DNA of 64,000 nt from Arenicola marina. Taxonomy: Eukaryota > Annelida > Polychaeta > Arenicolidae. The notes beneath the pieces are model-generated. The model searched no databases, was not told the DNA's origin, and saw only the letters and a program-made list of their open reading frames with translations. The translations under genes were made by a program, and so were the position numbers. The stretch's first letter is position 1. The number at the start of each line of letters is the position of its first letter. Shown one piece after another: positions 10,213 through 22,900 of this stretch. Location: the NCBI GenBank assembly GCA_964019135.1, contig OZ025256.1, positions 22,699,911 through 22,763,910 on the forward strand, given 5' to 3'.

Positions 10213-11099
10213 TCATATAATTACATATTTGTATAATTGTACTTTTATAATTATTTGCTTATAATTATTAATATATATTTTTTTAATAATTATATATTCT
10301 TATATATATTATATATTTCACAACAAATTAATTGCAAACAAAATGGCCAGTCACCCACCACAATTGTGTAAGAATGTTTGTAGGCAGAAGATTAAGCTTC
10401 TGTAGTGATTCAGTTACTTGAGAATAATAGTATGAGCTAGTTACTTTCACCTCACTGTAGTTACCGGTCTGGCCTTGGACTGTCATTACATTTGGCTCGG
10501 GCATAGGTTCAGGCACAAGGTAATATTGTTAATATTTTTATTGAAATAAGGTTAACTTAGGTTATGGTTTGGTTACAGGCCCCAGATTCCTTGTGGCCCT
10601 TCTGCCTAACTTCTCTACTTCAGGTAAAGTGAGGGTATGTTCTCTAAATGCTGGGTGAAACTAAGGGAGTTTAATCTCTGTGGCTCCAGGCTAGATGCAT
10701 ATTCAACAATAAGACCAAATTACCCCACAGTAAATAAAGCATAAGTGGAAGAATAATATTGAATTATATTAAAGACTTCACAAATGATGATGGCCATGTC
10801 ACAAATATTACTAAGGAGAAGGAAGAAGGTTTGCGGATGGTGGGACAGGGTTTGGTGGTCAATGTTTGAGGGGGTAGAAACATGCCCAGGTAAAGAGGGA
10901 TTGAGCTAGCTGGTTCTTGGCAATGGGAAAGGGGCATCACTGGGCTGCAGCATCAGCCACATCAGCTGAGCGACATCAGCTCCAGTGGCATGAAGACAGG
11001 GTTAGGCATCCCATGATTCAGATGAGCTGGCTGGCCTGCTTGCCTGGAGCAGCAAGACATGATCCCATTTACCAGCCACATATGAGGCCTAAACCCTAT
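10213..11099. other. Region upstream of LIPT1
   Basis: No coding frame I can support. 10240-10320 is almost pure AT (TATATAT-like). The LIPT1 leader exon and promoter are probably here or slightly further up, because exon 1 begins at a good acceptor. No TATA or initiator could be assigned. Confidence 0.4.
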
Positions 11100-11913
11100 C
11101 CCAGAACCCTAGGCTGTGTGGGCTGAAACACAGCCTATGATTCTTCAACCATAGCCATGGATTCATGGCTACCTACACCCCCTTCCTCTCCACACTCCCA
11201 CAGTTAAATGATCCAGCGGAAAACAGACTGCAGTCAAAGTTGGCCCACACTGTGACAGCCTGTTGCAGCCTGTCACTGTCACAGTGTCAGACACTTAGAT
11301 ACTTAAGACATCTAACTAGCCATGAATCCACAGCTTTGGTTGAAGAATCATAGCTATGTACCATTCTATAGTGAGAAATCAACTTCACATGACAAATTGA
11401 ATTGTTTAAGTACAGCTTTAGTTTCAACAATGTAAACAGTACAGCTGTACTTTTCTACATACAATTACTGATGTATGAACTCTTCCAAAGTTGTTAAACT
11501 CTTCAAAAGGATCCATAATTGCCTACTGGCATAAAAATGGACAAAAACATGCCACAATTTTTTTACAGGAAGTTGATCACTGCACATATTATAAGCCATG
11601 CTAATTGGTTCATTGTTCAGGGACCCAGTCATTGGGTCAGTGAAAACACATGTTTTCATATGAATTTCTGGTGACAGACTAGACTATTTTTGCCTTCCAA
11701 GAAAGGTTACTTATATGATTAGTCATTAGTCAAGAAGTAATAAGAAAAGGATTAAGGTTTGTTTCTGTCATCAAACTTTTCCCACAGCAAAGGACAATCA
11801 GAGCTACACTTGCTCAAAGTCAAACAATTCTGAAATGGGGTTGTTCCAGACCAGAATTTTATTATAGAATGCTACTAGGCTGTGTTTCAGCCCACACTGC
11901 CTAGGATTCTGGG
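11100..11913. mobile_element. Foldback-type element with imperfect inverted ends
   Basis: The left end CCCAGAACCCTAGGCTGTGT...GGCTGAAACACAGCC (11100-11135) is the reverse complement of the right end (about 11877-11913). A second nested inverted pair, GATTCTTCAACCATAGCC...GATTCATGGCTA (11139-11171) against 11319-11356, forms a smaller hairpin. No clear target duplication and no transposase. It abuts the next element. Confidence 0.6.
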
Positions 11914-11919
11914 CTACAT

Positions 11920-12583
11920 CTTGGCGCAAGTACCCCCAGGCAAGCCCGCTTCTGTAGGGGCACAACGGTAATAATGTTAAAATCCTTTGACGTTAGTAGG
12001 GAATCGACTGTAGCTTTTATTATAATGCAGGTGCATACAATAATAGTGCTTACATATTCTATATACCTTGTTCTATCTTCTGACATCAAGAAAGTGTGTC
12101 AACACTAGATTGTTGCAGTCATATTTTCGCGAACAAGTGTTAAAGCATGCAACTTTTCCCTACCAACTGCCATGCATATGCAGCGCCACCTGGTGAATCT
12201 CGCCGCCATTTGAACCATTTGTAGCCTGGGTCCCAAACTTTGTAACAGTCAATGACCTGTGAACGAGGGCGCTGCTGTTGTCCTTAAGATTAAAGTGAGT
12301 GACTGACAAGGCCCTCTAGCGGAGAGTCCTATGCTATTGGAGAGGAGGAACCAAGTCACATTCACAGGTACCGGCATCCGCCAAAAACAAATATGGTGGA
12401 TGTATGGCTGGTTGGGAACAGTTGTATGCTCCAACATTTCTTCGCGAAAATATAACTGAAACAACCTAGTGTCGACACACTTTATTGATGTCAGATGATA
12501 GAACACGGTAAATAGAATATGTAAAAACTATGATTGTTCATGCCCCTAGAGAAGCGGGCTTGCCTGGGGGCACTTGCGCCAAG
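11920..12583. mobile_element. DNA transposon with long terminal inverted repeats, 664 bp
   Basis: The left end CTTGGCGCAAGTACCCCCAG and the right end are reverse complements. Inner blocks also match in inverted order (AGATAGAACA near 12067 against 12500; CGCGAAAATAT near 12130 against 12445), so the arms exceed 150 bp. The flanks GCTACAT and GCCACAT look like a 7-bp target duplication with one change. The ends share the CTTGCCTGGGG..CACTTG..CCAAGG pattern with 16008-16034, suggesting other copies. Non-autonomous. Confidence 0.7.
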
Positions 12584-12622
12584 GCCACATGCATCCAAAC
12601 CGCAATTTTTTTTAGATCTGAC

Positions 12623-14923
12623 CACAGGCACAGTAAATCGACTGACACAGAGGGGGGGGGGGGGGGGGGGGGGGGTCCGCACGGCCTACTAATAAACAAG
12701 AAGGTGTCCAACTCAGCCCGCTGAGCGCCTACCCACCCTCGCTTCAAGACCCCAAAGCCCCCTCTTACCGGCTTTGCCTCGTCCGCTCAATGCCGTAATC
12801 TGCTTCCCGGGTAATTTATCTTGCTTTTCAGCCAAAAAACTACATCTCTAACTCATCCAGAAACCACGACACAAGCATTTATTCCGCTTACGAGGTAAAC
12901 CAGCAAGTTCCTTCGTTCCCTGGTCGGCCATTACGAGACTGATATAACTTCCGGTTTACTTTTGGCTGCTTCCAATCACAAGCGATGGCAAGCCAAAGTG
13001 AAATTTAATGGAGTATTTGCACATTAATGTTCAAATATTTGCCCATGTCCAATTCATTTGCACATATGTTCAAATCATTTTCACAAGTGTTAAAATCATT
13101 TTCACAAATGTTCAAATCTTTTTCACAAATGTTCAAATCATTTTCCCAAATGTTCAAATCATTTTCACAAAAATCATTTGCACAAATGTTCAAATCATTT
13201 GCACGAATGTTCAAATCATTTGCACAAATGTTCAAATCATTTTCGCATATCTAAATGTGCCCATATCAGGGTTCCTACAGATCAGGAAAACGGAAAATGA
13301 ACAAAAAAATCCTTGCAGAGAAAAACCTGGGAATTTCATTTTAGAAAAAAATAAGGCAAAAATCAGGGAATATCAGAAGCCTAGGTCATATTTTGGTTAA
13401 GGTTCCATCGCAGTTATTACTAATATCTTCCCTGTCTTATGTGGTTAATAATATCCTAATATGATTAATTCATGACGATTCAGATTAAATAATCTTATGC
13501 CAGAAGTTCTGGGCCTGGTTTTACGAGTTACGAGCTCATAACCGTAATTTTATATGCTAATTTAATGACATATCATAATTTTACGAGCAAAGAAATTAAT
13601 ACATGGGGTCCGACAGAAACCTATAGGACCTGACAGAAATATGGAGTCCGAGAGGTACCTATGGGTCCCACAAATACATGGGGTCCGACAGACACCGACA
13701 TTGAAGATATAGCCAGGGGTGTGATACTCTAGAAGGGTCTGAAAGACACTCAATAGTCTGAAAACACTCATTGCAAGGATCTGAAAGACACTCAAGGGTC
13801 TAAGTCACCGCAGAGTCTAAATAGTCTGAAAAAGGTTAATTTGTATGCTTGGAAAATGGAGTCATGAGTCTAGTTTTTAAGGTTAATTAAACCACGCGGT
13901 AAGGCACCTGGGTCTCAGCATCGATTTACATTCAACCTGGAATTTGATCATGCTAATATTACTCCCTCCAAAGACATGGTGTCACGATTTGTTACATGTA
14001 CAATGTACATGCTCCGATTATGCTTGCAGAGCTTGTATACGTAATAAGTTTATCCTTTTATGTATGCATTATTCACCTGTTTGAGCCTGCTGGGCTTCAT
14101 ACCGGGAAGCAGCTGCCTCCATTTGGACGAGAAATGCTTCACATTCGGGTACCACTCACGGTTGATTTAATGGTCTCAATAATTTTGAAATTGTGCCTAC
14201 TGGACACATGTAGAAGTCAATTGTAATTTATGGACAAATTATTTGCACATAAGTTATTTGGACATAGGTACAATTCAATGTTACATATGTTAAATGAATT
14301 GGACTTATGTGTAATTAAATTATACATGTATCCAAATGAATGGCACGTATGTTCAAATAGGTAAAATTATATTTGAACAAATGTAAAATTAATTTAAACA
14401 AATGTAAAATGTATTTGAACATATGTAAAATTAATTTGAACATATGTATTTTATTGGGACATGTGCAAATATTTGAACATGTGTGCGACTGCTCTATTAA
14501 ACTCCACATCGGCTTGCCATAACAAACACGCGCTGTCACCGTAATTTCAAACTTTCGCGGTCTGGCCAATCACAGTCGTCCCTTTCAAAATCACGGCTGA
14601 AATCTCACGTTGTCGCGCGAAATGGCCGACCAGGGAACGAAGGAACTTGCTGGTTTACCTCGTAAGCGGAATAAATGCTTGTGTCGTGGTTTCTGGATGA
14701 GTTAGAGATGTAGTTTTTTGGCTGAAAAGCAAGATAAATTACCCGGGAAGCAGGTTACGGCATTGAGCGGACGAGGCAAAGCCGGTAAGAGGGGGCTTTG
14801 GGGTCTTGAAGCGAGGGTGGGTAGGCGCTCAGCGGGCTGAGTTGGACACCTTCTTGTTTATTAGTAGGCCGTGCGGACCCCCCCCCCCCCCCCCTCTGTG
14901 TCAGTCGATTTACTGTGCCTGTG
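12623..14923. mobile_element. Large foldback DNA transposon, 2301 bp, perfect 8-bp target duplication
   Basis: The left terminus CACAGGCACAGTAAATCGAC and the right terminus are exact reverse complements. The inverted arms continue for about 315 bp (12623-12940 against 14620-14923) with very few differences outside a long G/C homopolymer. Weaker inverted similarity continues through 21-bp repeats (13008-13255 and 14335-14490) towards a unique centre. GATCTGAC occurs immediately outside both ends (12615-12622 and 14924-14931). An 8-bp duplication is known for hAT and P superfamilies; the CA..TG terminus does not decide between them. Each arm carries the same short frame beginning MADQGTKELAGLPRKRN on its inward-out strand. 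No complete transposase. Confidence 0.85.
13008..13255. repeat. 21-bp tandem repeat, about ten copies, left arm of the foldback element
   Basis: Unit AAATGTTCAAATCATTTTCAC with variants. It encodes a meaningless seven-residue repeat in each frame. Related units in inverted orientation at 14335-14490 (AACATATGTAAAATTAATTTG) mirror it on the other arm. Confidence 0.85.
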
Positions 14924-14931
14924 GATCTGAC

Positions 14932-16700
14932 TGAAGTCTTAAATATATTTGTATAAGCTTACATTTGAGATCTTGTTCCCCTAGATGAAGTCGCATTGAA
15001 GTTTTTTATCCAATAGTCATAGCCAGAGAGTAAGAAGACAGGTCTTGTTCAGGACAAACAGTTTAACAACAAATCCACATGGCCATCCTGTGACATTCGC
15101 GTCCTTCACCTTGGACTTCACTTTGGCCGCTTTCACTCTGCCGGCAGAGGGAACTCGTTCCTGAAGCGTAATGCCCTCTGCCGGAGATCGGGCCGATTTG
15201 CCATACTTCGTCGCACAGTGGCGCTCCTCGAGAGTGCCACTTTTGCTCGGAACTAGATTTAGCTTGTCAAAGGGCCATATTGCCGCTTGAGTTTGGTATC
15301 ATTTAAACGATCAGACGTTGCTTACTCACCTCAGGGATATTCAAAGAGATAACGGCAAGTTCGCGGAACATAGGGTCGAAACATCACTCCACGGCATTTA
15401 TGAATAGTTAGGCTACCAATGCAATAGAGCATCCTTGCTAATAAAAGAAGGGAAGGACCCCAAGACCACTACTCTCACCACCCGTGGATTGCCGACGCCT
15501 GGGGTGTGCTATAGGTTGTTATAGTATCAGGGACCCTGAGTGGGGGTAGCCATGTCGCGTGTCGATTTTAAGAAAAGGTCCATGTCGCGTGTCACTAAGT
15601 CTTGTGTCGCATGTCGATTCTAAGACAACCCCAATGTCGCGTTGTCGATTTTAAAAATCGCCGTTTCGCCGTGTCGAAAAAGCCTCTCTACTAGGGCCCC
15701 AGCCGGGGCCCTAGTATAGGGGTCTGGAAAGGAAATCGCGCAGGGAGAGGGAGGGGGGGGCGCAGTGTCTAGTGTAGCCTCGGGAGACCCACTCTGTTTC
15801 GCCGTTGACCGTCGTAGTGGTCTCCCGGGGCTATGTCCAGTTTTTACAATTTTCAGTGTCGAATATCGATTTTCCACGATCGACGTTCAGTGTCACGCGT
15901 TTTGTAAATGCCACTGCCTCTGTGGTGAATGTCGATTTTTCAAATATGCTGCGTCACTGTGGGAATATTCCTTAATTGGCACCCCACGAGGTTGGCGAAA
16001 GTGGGGTTGCCTGGGGCCACTTGCCCCAAGGAGCTTGCGTTTCCACCCCAGTGGTGATCGGAGTCTCATGCGCTTTCGCACCTTGGTCAGGGCCGCAGCG
16101 AGAGTTAAATTTAGGGGAATTAAGCTCCGGGGAATTAAGCTCCGGGGAATATCACACCAATGTCCGTGCCGGAGATCTTGCGGATTAACCCTTTGGTCAA
16201 GTTGTGCAGATATCCTTGGCGAGAGCCAATCAAGCTTGCGCATGCATGTATGCCGCAGTTACAAAGCAGAAATAACAAAAGGGCATTTCTTAATAACTCT
16301 TGCCTCGTATCCTCGATCGATCGCGCCCACCCTCGAGGCAAATTAAGCTTACTCCCCCAATGCTAAAATCAGGGGAGAGTGGGGCGGGTTAGGGTGAGCG
16401 GGATCGGGGCTGTTAAAATTTTGATGACGCAGCCAGTGCACTAGAAAGCTGCACTTTACCACATATATCTAACTAACTTACGTCATATTCATTGAAAGCA
16501 GCTTAAAGATTTCCCAGAGAAAATATTGCTATATGCGATTGTGTAACTCATGGCGAGTAACACTGAAGTTAACGTCTATAAAACTTAATCACTAACCGTC
16601 TTAACCAGATATCGTCGTAGTTAATTCTGAACACTATAATTTTTTTTGAAAATGTTGACATAAGAATCATGTGCATATAAGCTATAAAGCCATTTTACAT
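14932..16700. other. Gene-free interval between transposons and SNRNP40
   Basis: No supportable gene. 15550-15940 holds several spaced copies of GTCGCGTGTCGATTTT-like phrases and a perfect 12-bp GC-rich hairpin (15689-15700 and 15705-15716, four-base loop AGCC). 16008-16034 resembles the terminus of the 11920-12583 element, so part of this interval may be another degraded transposon. Confidence 0.5.
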
Positions 16701-16819
16701 ATGGAAATTAGTGTGCTATATTAGTAACTTTCATCAGTGGTCACCGTGAAATCTGGCCGAGCCCCAACCCCCAAAAAAACTTTGGAACTAAATGTACAGC
16801 ACGCGTGCTCAAATACGCG

Positions 16820-16920
16820 ACTAAACAAATCTATTTCCGGCACGCGTTTTGGATTCGCCGGTCAACTCGAAACAACAACAGTATTACAATTTCCTTGTTT
16901 TTGAACGACTGGAGGTTGTG
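16820..16920 (+). promoter_or_regulatory. Probable promoter/leader of SNRNP40
   Basis: The 100 bp before the SNRNP40 ATG are richer in CpG than the surroundings and contain TTTCCGG (an ETS-like core, about 16834-16840) followed by CACGCG and CGCCGG. This arrangement is common at TATA-less housekeeping promoters. Assignment rests on position and motif only. Confidence 0.35.
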
Positions 16921-19900
16921 ATGGATCTCAAACGCAAGGCGACGGATGGGGCGTTAGTTTCCGTGAAGAAACACAAGCATGACCTTGTCATTGCGGGCAC
17001 AACTAATTCTCAGGTACAAGTTAAATAAGTCCATAATTCTGTCTTTCTGAAATTCTGGCAGCACAGGCACAGTAAATCAGTGGAGGGGAGAGGCCGGGGG
17101 GGTAGGGGGCCCCACAACGCATACTAAACACACAAGGTGTCCAACTCCCGCTGGAACTGAGTGACAGGCACCCGCTTCAACCCCCAATATCGCATCTTTA
17201 CCGCACTTGACGGGCCCCGTAAATGCCTAAGTCGGATTTCTAAGTAATTTATTTATTTCATCAAAAAGTAAACAAGACCTGTACTGCTGTGTAGTCGCGA
17301 CAAATAAAGAATTATGCAACAGTACAGGTCTCGTTTCCTTTAGACCAGAGCTGGACTAAAGGCCAGAGCGGATAGCTTGCTGAAAGCCAGCGATCGTGAG
17401 AGCTTAATTATGTCATGTGTTTGCCTCCTATATATTAATACCTGCCTACCTGAAAACCTTTTATAATTCCAAAATATCTGTATATTAGTCTCAGTGACTT
17501 TTGTAAAAGACTCAGCGCTCCTCTTTGTCAGAGCACCCTGTCGCAAGGACTGTTTTCAGCCGCCATTGCCGTTGTGCTCTGAAGTCTAAAGTGGCCAATA
17601 TTAGTGGCCCTACTCTGTGTATCGCATGCAGTTTTAAATTGCCTGCTTTCAGGCCTACGAAAAAAAGTCACTTTGACCAACCGTTGAAAACAATCATGGC
17701 GCCTAAGCGTTGGGCTCTCGTTATGAAGCCCAGCGATTCGTACATAAGACATTTTGCAGGAAAGCAAGCTACAAATGAAAAGTCGAATGATTTGTAGTTA
17801 TATTTGTTTTAAAGAAATATGAAAATAGCAAAGATGTTAGCGTGAAATTGCATTTTTTATGCCATCAGGAGCGTTTCACAGGCAAAAAGGCTGGTGTCGG
17901 CTGCCACTTTAATGCGAGCCTGTGAGTGATGAAGTGGCCTGTCGTAAGCAGCGATCAAATAGTCCCTGTATTGCTGGTATTTTGGGCAGGGAGGTTAGGT
18001 TGTATCAATGTCAAGCCGTAACTTGAATTAAGCTTACATGCCTTTATAGTTCCTCTCATATATATGAATATTGAAGCTACAAACTCATTCCTTTTGCATT
18101 GCTTTTGCTTTGTGATGCTAAAATTACTGTTAGTATAGAAACTTTGCATCGGCACATAATGCTCTGCCCACTAGTCTAGTGCCTGATATTAGACTCTTCA
18201 GTGGGCTTACTGCTTTTAACCAATGAAAACATAGTAAAATGACCTTCACCTTACAATGTCATAAAAAGGCGGCTGTCAACACACTTTCATCTGCTATACT
18301 TTATGCTAGAGACTATCGTGTTGTGCTGTTAATAAACAAGATACACTTTCAAGAAAGTTAAATTCACAAGGGTCTTGTGTAATGGAGCAAATAAATACAT
18401 AAATTGTGGCTGCAAATGGTGCACGGACAAAAATATTTATAAACGCGAGGCGGCAGATATTAAACGTGCCGACTATTCTAAAACAATTCTTCGAATTGGG
18501 TGACTTAGGGCTACAATCATAACAGTAACATGTCTTACTTATTAGGATAGCCCCCCCCCCACAAAAATACACCAGAAATTAGGTAACTGTTTACTTAATA
18601 GCCACATATAATTTTATTCTTATATTGTCTTGAAGCTAATATAATATTTCTTTACAGGGCAACCTGAGAACATCTAATCTTCTTGCCCCAATTATGCTGC
18701 TCACTGGCCATGAAGGAGAAATATTTACTGTGAAGTTTTCACCTTCTGGCAAAGTTGTGGCATCTGGCGGATTTGATCGCCACATATGTAAGTGTACTTT
18801 CTCGAAATACAATACTTGAAATTGTTACTAAATTATTATTAGTTATATTGGTCCACTGCCTTTTATAATTAAGACCTACTCATCACTGCATGCATTGGTA
18901 ATGTGACTTTTGTTATCAGATGAACTACTAAAATTATATATTGCATACCATACTGATACAATGTACTGTGAACTGTTGTACCCAGTATCTGGTAGTTTGC
19001 CATACATAACATGTCTTTTTTTAAGAAAACATCTTTCTTTTTAGTTCTCTGGAGTGTGTATGGAGAGTGTGAAAACCTTGGAGTATTAAAGGGTCACACT
19101 GGAGCTGTCCTGGAAGTAAACTACAACACTGATGGCAGGTTAGTTAACCAACCCTACATCGTTATGCCTGACTCAAAGGCGGGTTTTCTTATTCTCCAGC
19201 TTAGTTAATTACTTCTACTGATGTTACCACTAGAACAAAACCAATGTACCAGTAAATGTGATTTTTCTTCTGCACAAAAACATATGTAAGTGCATATATG
19301 GTGGGCAAGGTTGGTCAACCTATCCAAGGCAGCTATCCTACATTATATGATTATACCCAACAAAGTTCAACAGTTTATCATATCTTTAACTTTGAAAGAT
19401 CAGAAGAAAAAGAGCGATGAACACTTTATTCATGCTTTGATGCTGTCCATTTCAGTCAGCTCGTTTCCTGCTCCACTGACACGATGCTCGGTTTGTGGGA
19501 CTGTGAGGTTGGCGTGCGCATCCGAAAATATCGAGGTCACCAAGGCTTTGTGAACTCCTGCAATGTCGCCCGCCGTGGTCCCCAGATGTTGTGCAGCGGT
19601 AGCGACGACGGCACGTTAAAGGTCAGCTTTAAAGGAATAGTTTAGTCCGGTTTTTGGGCCAGCAAGGCGTAACATGTTACATATAGATCAACATGCAAAC
19701 TATCAGTCTAAAATGTATGTTGCTACCGGCTCCAGCAATAAGTATTAGTATTTGGCACTGAAACCTTCACATTTACCGCTTCCCGCTCGACTGTGAGGTC
19801 GGCATGCTGAGCAGAACGCAAGCCAAACAGCGCGCTGCGTAAAAAACGCGTCATAGATTCCAGGCGGCCACACAGCCTGCCCTGTCTCAGCCTTATCATG

Positions 19901-22900
19901 AACGCAACGTAGCCGCGGTGAACGCGGGTCAAACGTGAAAGAATAATAAATTAAAAGGCAAAACCAACTGCTGGTTTAGGAAATCACTCCCGTATGCAAC
20001 AAAATGACTTTCCACTCAATGGCGAGCAAATACATCGTCTCAAGCGAGAGATGCCTTGACAGAGATGTATGGACACTCGGCCTCTTTTCGATACACGACA
20101 GCAGTACATGTAGAAGACATGTGTGACTTATACCTAAAACTGCAGGCCTGTCGGAAACAGTTGTTTCCCGCTACATAAAACAGTATTCAAAGTATACTGA
20201 ATTTAAGGAATAGTGATTACCATTTAACAGAATTGTAATACTTGTTGCGAGTGCAATGGTAAATCTGACACTGCTTGAAAATGACCGTAAGGTGGAAATT
20301 GTGTCCAATGTAACAGTTTTGTGTGTAAAATTGATTAAGGATGCAATAATAATTAATTAATAATGTAAATTAAAATTTAAAACACTTTATAGAATATTTA
20401 ATATTATGGAATATTTCAATTTTGTATTCACTTCGTCCAAAACTAATTTTTGTAGTGAATAGACTTTTTTTTTGTCAAGGCACTGATTTTCCCAAATGAA
20501 AGTATTTCATAAAATTTTGCAAAAGAAATATGAAAAAAAAACATGAAACTTATATTACGCTTGAAGTAAATCTTTTATTCACCCATACTGTGATGGTGTC
20601 CAAAGGAAGCAGTTATTTGTTTTATAAAAATCACAACAAATCAAACTGATGGCTACATTTTCATGGGCATTATATCAAAAGCACCTTGCACAGTTTATTC
20701 GAATTCTGATAAACATAAGGATACATTTGGAGTAAGTCACTGCTGAGTCCAATTGATTATGTGAAGGATATCAAGATCAAGCAAGCTCTATCCAAGTCAC
20801 AATAACTGCCATCCAGCAATTAGAATTGGCACAGTAAAATTAATGGCTTTTAATTCAATTAGCCAAAAGAACACTACATTGTATATGATCAACATTGAAT
20901 AAACCTTGCACATTGTTTCAGTGATCTGGGTCAGTCTCTCCAACTAGTCGATGAATAATTACACTGGTTACAATATCCTTATTAAACAAATCAATGGCTT
21001 GTGTATGTATATATGCGATACAGCTAAACCATAATAAAATGAATCTGGACCTGGCATCTTATGTAACCTATATATAGTTATATTTACTCCCCTCAGGTCA
21101 GGTCCCATTCTGCCAAACAAGGTAACTGCATCTGGCAATCCATGTGCAATTAGCTAGACAATAGGGTCAGTATATCCCACGTTATAGAGAATAACCCATC
21201 CAGGGTTTTGTATTTCCCCCCACAATATGTGTCAACAGGTCAAGGATATGTAATTAAATACTATACAGTATCTCTTGTGTAATTCTGCTCATGCCGCCCT
21301 TTTTTAATACAATCATCATACTCCAATCTATGAACCTTCTAAGATGCTAAAAATGTCGTCACACTATTCATCATGACATATCAACCCTAAACTAGCCAAA
21401 AAGCTGCATTTAACATGCCTTGTTAATCATGGCAAATTATCTATTTGCTCTGATGTAAAAATGACTGTAAAGAAAAAAAAAGTCTACTGATTTTCACAGG
21501 AAGGTCATTGAGTTTATTGTGTGACTCAACAACAGAAGTTTCATTAATGCTTGGTATTTTTTCAAGCTCCTGAAGGATCTGAAATGTAGAAAAAGACATA
21601 TTTCAATACTTATTCACATATTGTAATTTGCTGAAATAAAAACTAAACACAGTTTTTTTTTAAATTATGGCTATGAAGGATTTCACGGATGTGTTTTTTT
21701 AGCCGGGTAACAGTTCTCAGTACCGGTAGATCTATGGGGGGGGGGAGGTCATGATGAATTAAAAGGAGAATTGGCTATTTCTGGATATTCAGTTATTTAA
21801 TATTAAAATTTCCAGTTCACGATTACTGAACATAATTGATGACAGCAGTCGGTTAATGCCCCATTCTCCATTGAAAAGAATTATTTCCCTCATTTCCAAT
21901 TTAAAAAATATGTCCGGTCGATGAGGATTGAAATAAGCTTATATTGAATTTATTAGATCTAATATATAAACATATAAGCATGATAAGTTAGTAACTTAGC
22001 TTACTTGATATATCATAGACTTGGGCTGACACTACCACACTTATATTATTATAAGTTGAGACAGGGGGCCTGCTAAGCTTATCAAACTGTCAAAAGGGCC
22101 CAATTTAGCATTAGCCTTGGCTTAGGTGCTTGACCCTGGCCTTGGTGGTTTGTCAACAAACCTGTGAACGGACCGTATCAAGCCGCTGTGGGCCTACGAA
22201 CCTTCCCCTCTTCGTGATCTCGCGTTCTCTTCCGATGCAAGGAGCTTTTTTCTTGTTTTCTTCACTGACTTGTGTTGAAATATATCCGCAGTGAGTTTGT
22301 GAACAGGTCTCAGGACAGGTATAACTCTGGGGCGATGCGGCTCCATGACGAGAAAACGTTCTTCAAAATGGAGGTGACAAAGCCCGTGTTAGTGGGCAGG
22401 TGGGGTGAACAAGATTCAATTTTGCCAGCCACAAACGAGACCTTGGCGCATTATCCCATGGTAAGCGGAAGAAAGAACAATCTGGGCTTGATTACTGTAC
22501 TCGGACACAACCAGGAGCACAACACGTCGGCATTTTAAGGCCAGATGTCCTTGTTTGTTTTGAGTGTTGAACGAATGGCTGACCTGGGCGCTCAAAACAT
22601 TTTAAGCACCAATGACGCGGGATCCAAGGTCAAGGTCGATTTCTCACTCGATCCTTGGAAAACCAACTTTCGCGCCAAATTTTTTTTGCACAACAGAACC
22701 TTCGTAACTTTTTACTTAATTTTTTTTTGATATTCAATTTTGATCATTTCAATAGATATTTTACGTGTCTTGCATATGCTAAAAAGAAAAGGACAATCCA
22801 ACGCACAAATCCTCGGACTAGTCTATTCCTTTAAGCTTAACAGCCACACCTTCGCACACAAGGCCTATTCGCTAGGTGCAGCTTCGTTCCTCCGCTCAGG

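Noticed and set aside
13262..13400. A further hAT element starting CAGGGTTCCTACA inside the foldback transposon
   Set aside because: The left-end resemblance is real, but I found no matching right end or target duplication.
22272..22730. Frames of 88 and 61 aa in SNRNP40 intron 4
   Set aside because: They match no family I know and lie within an intron without splice signals tying them to a gene.
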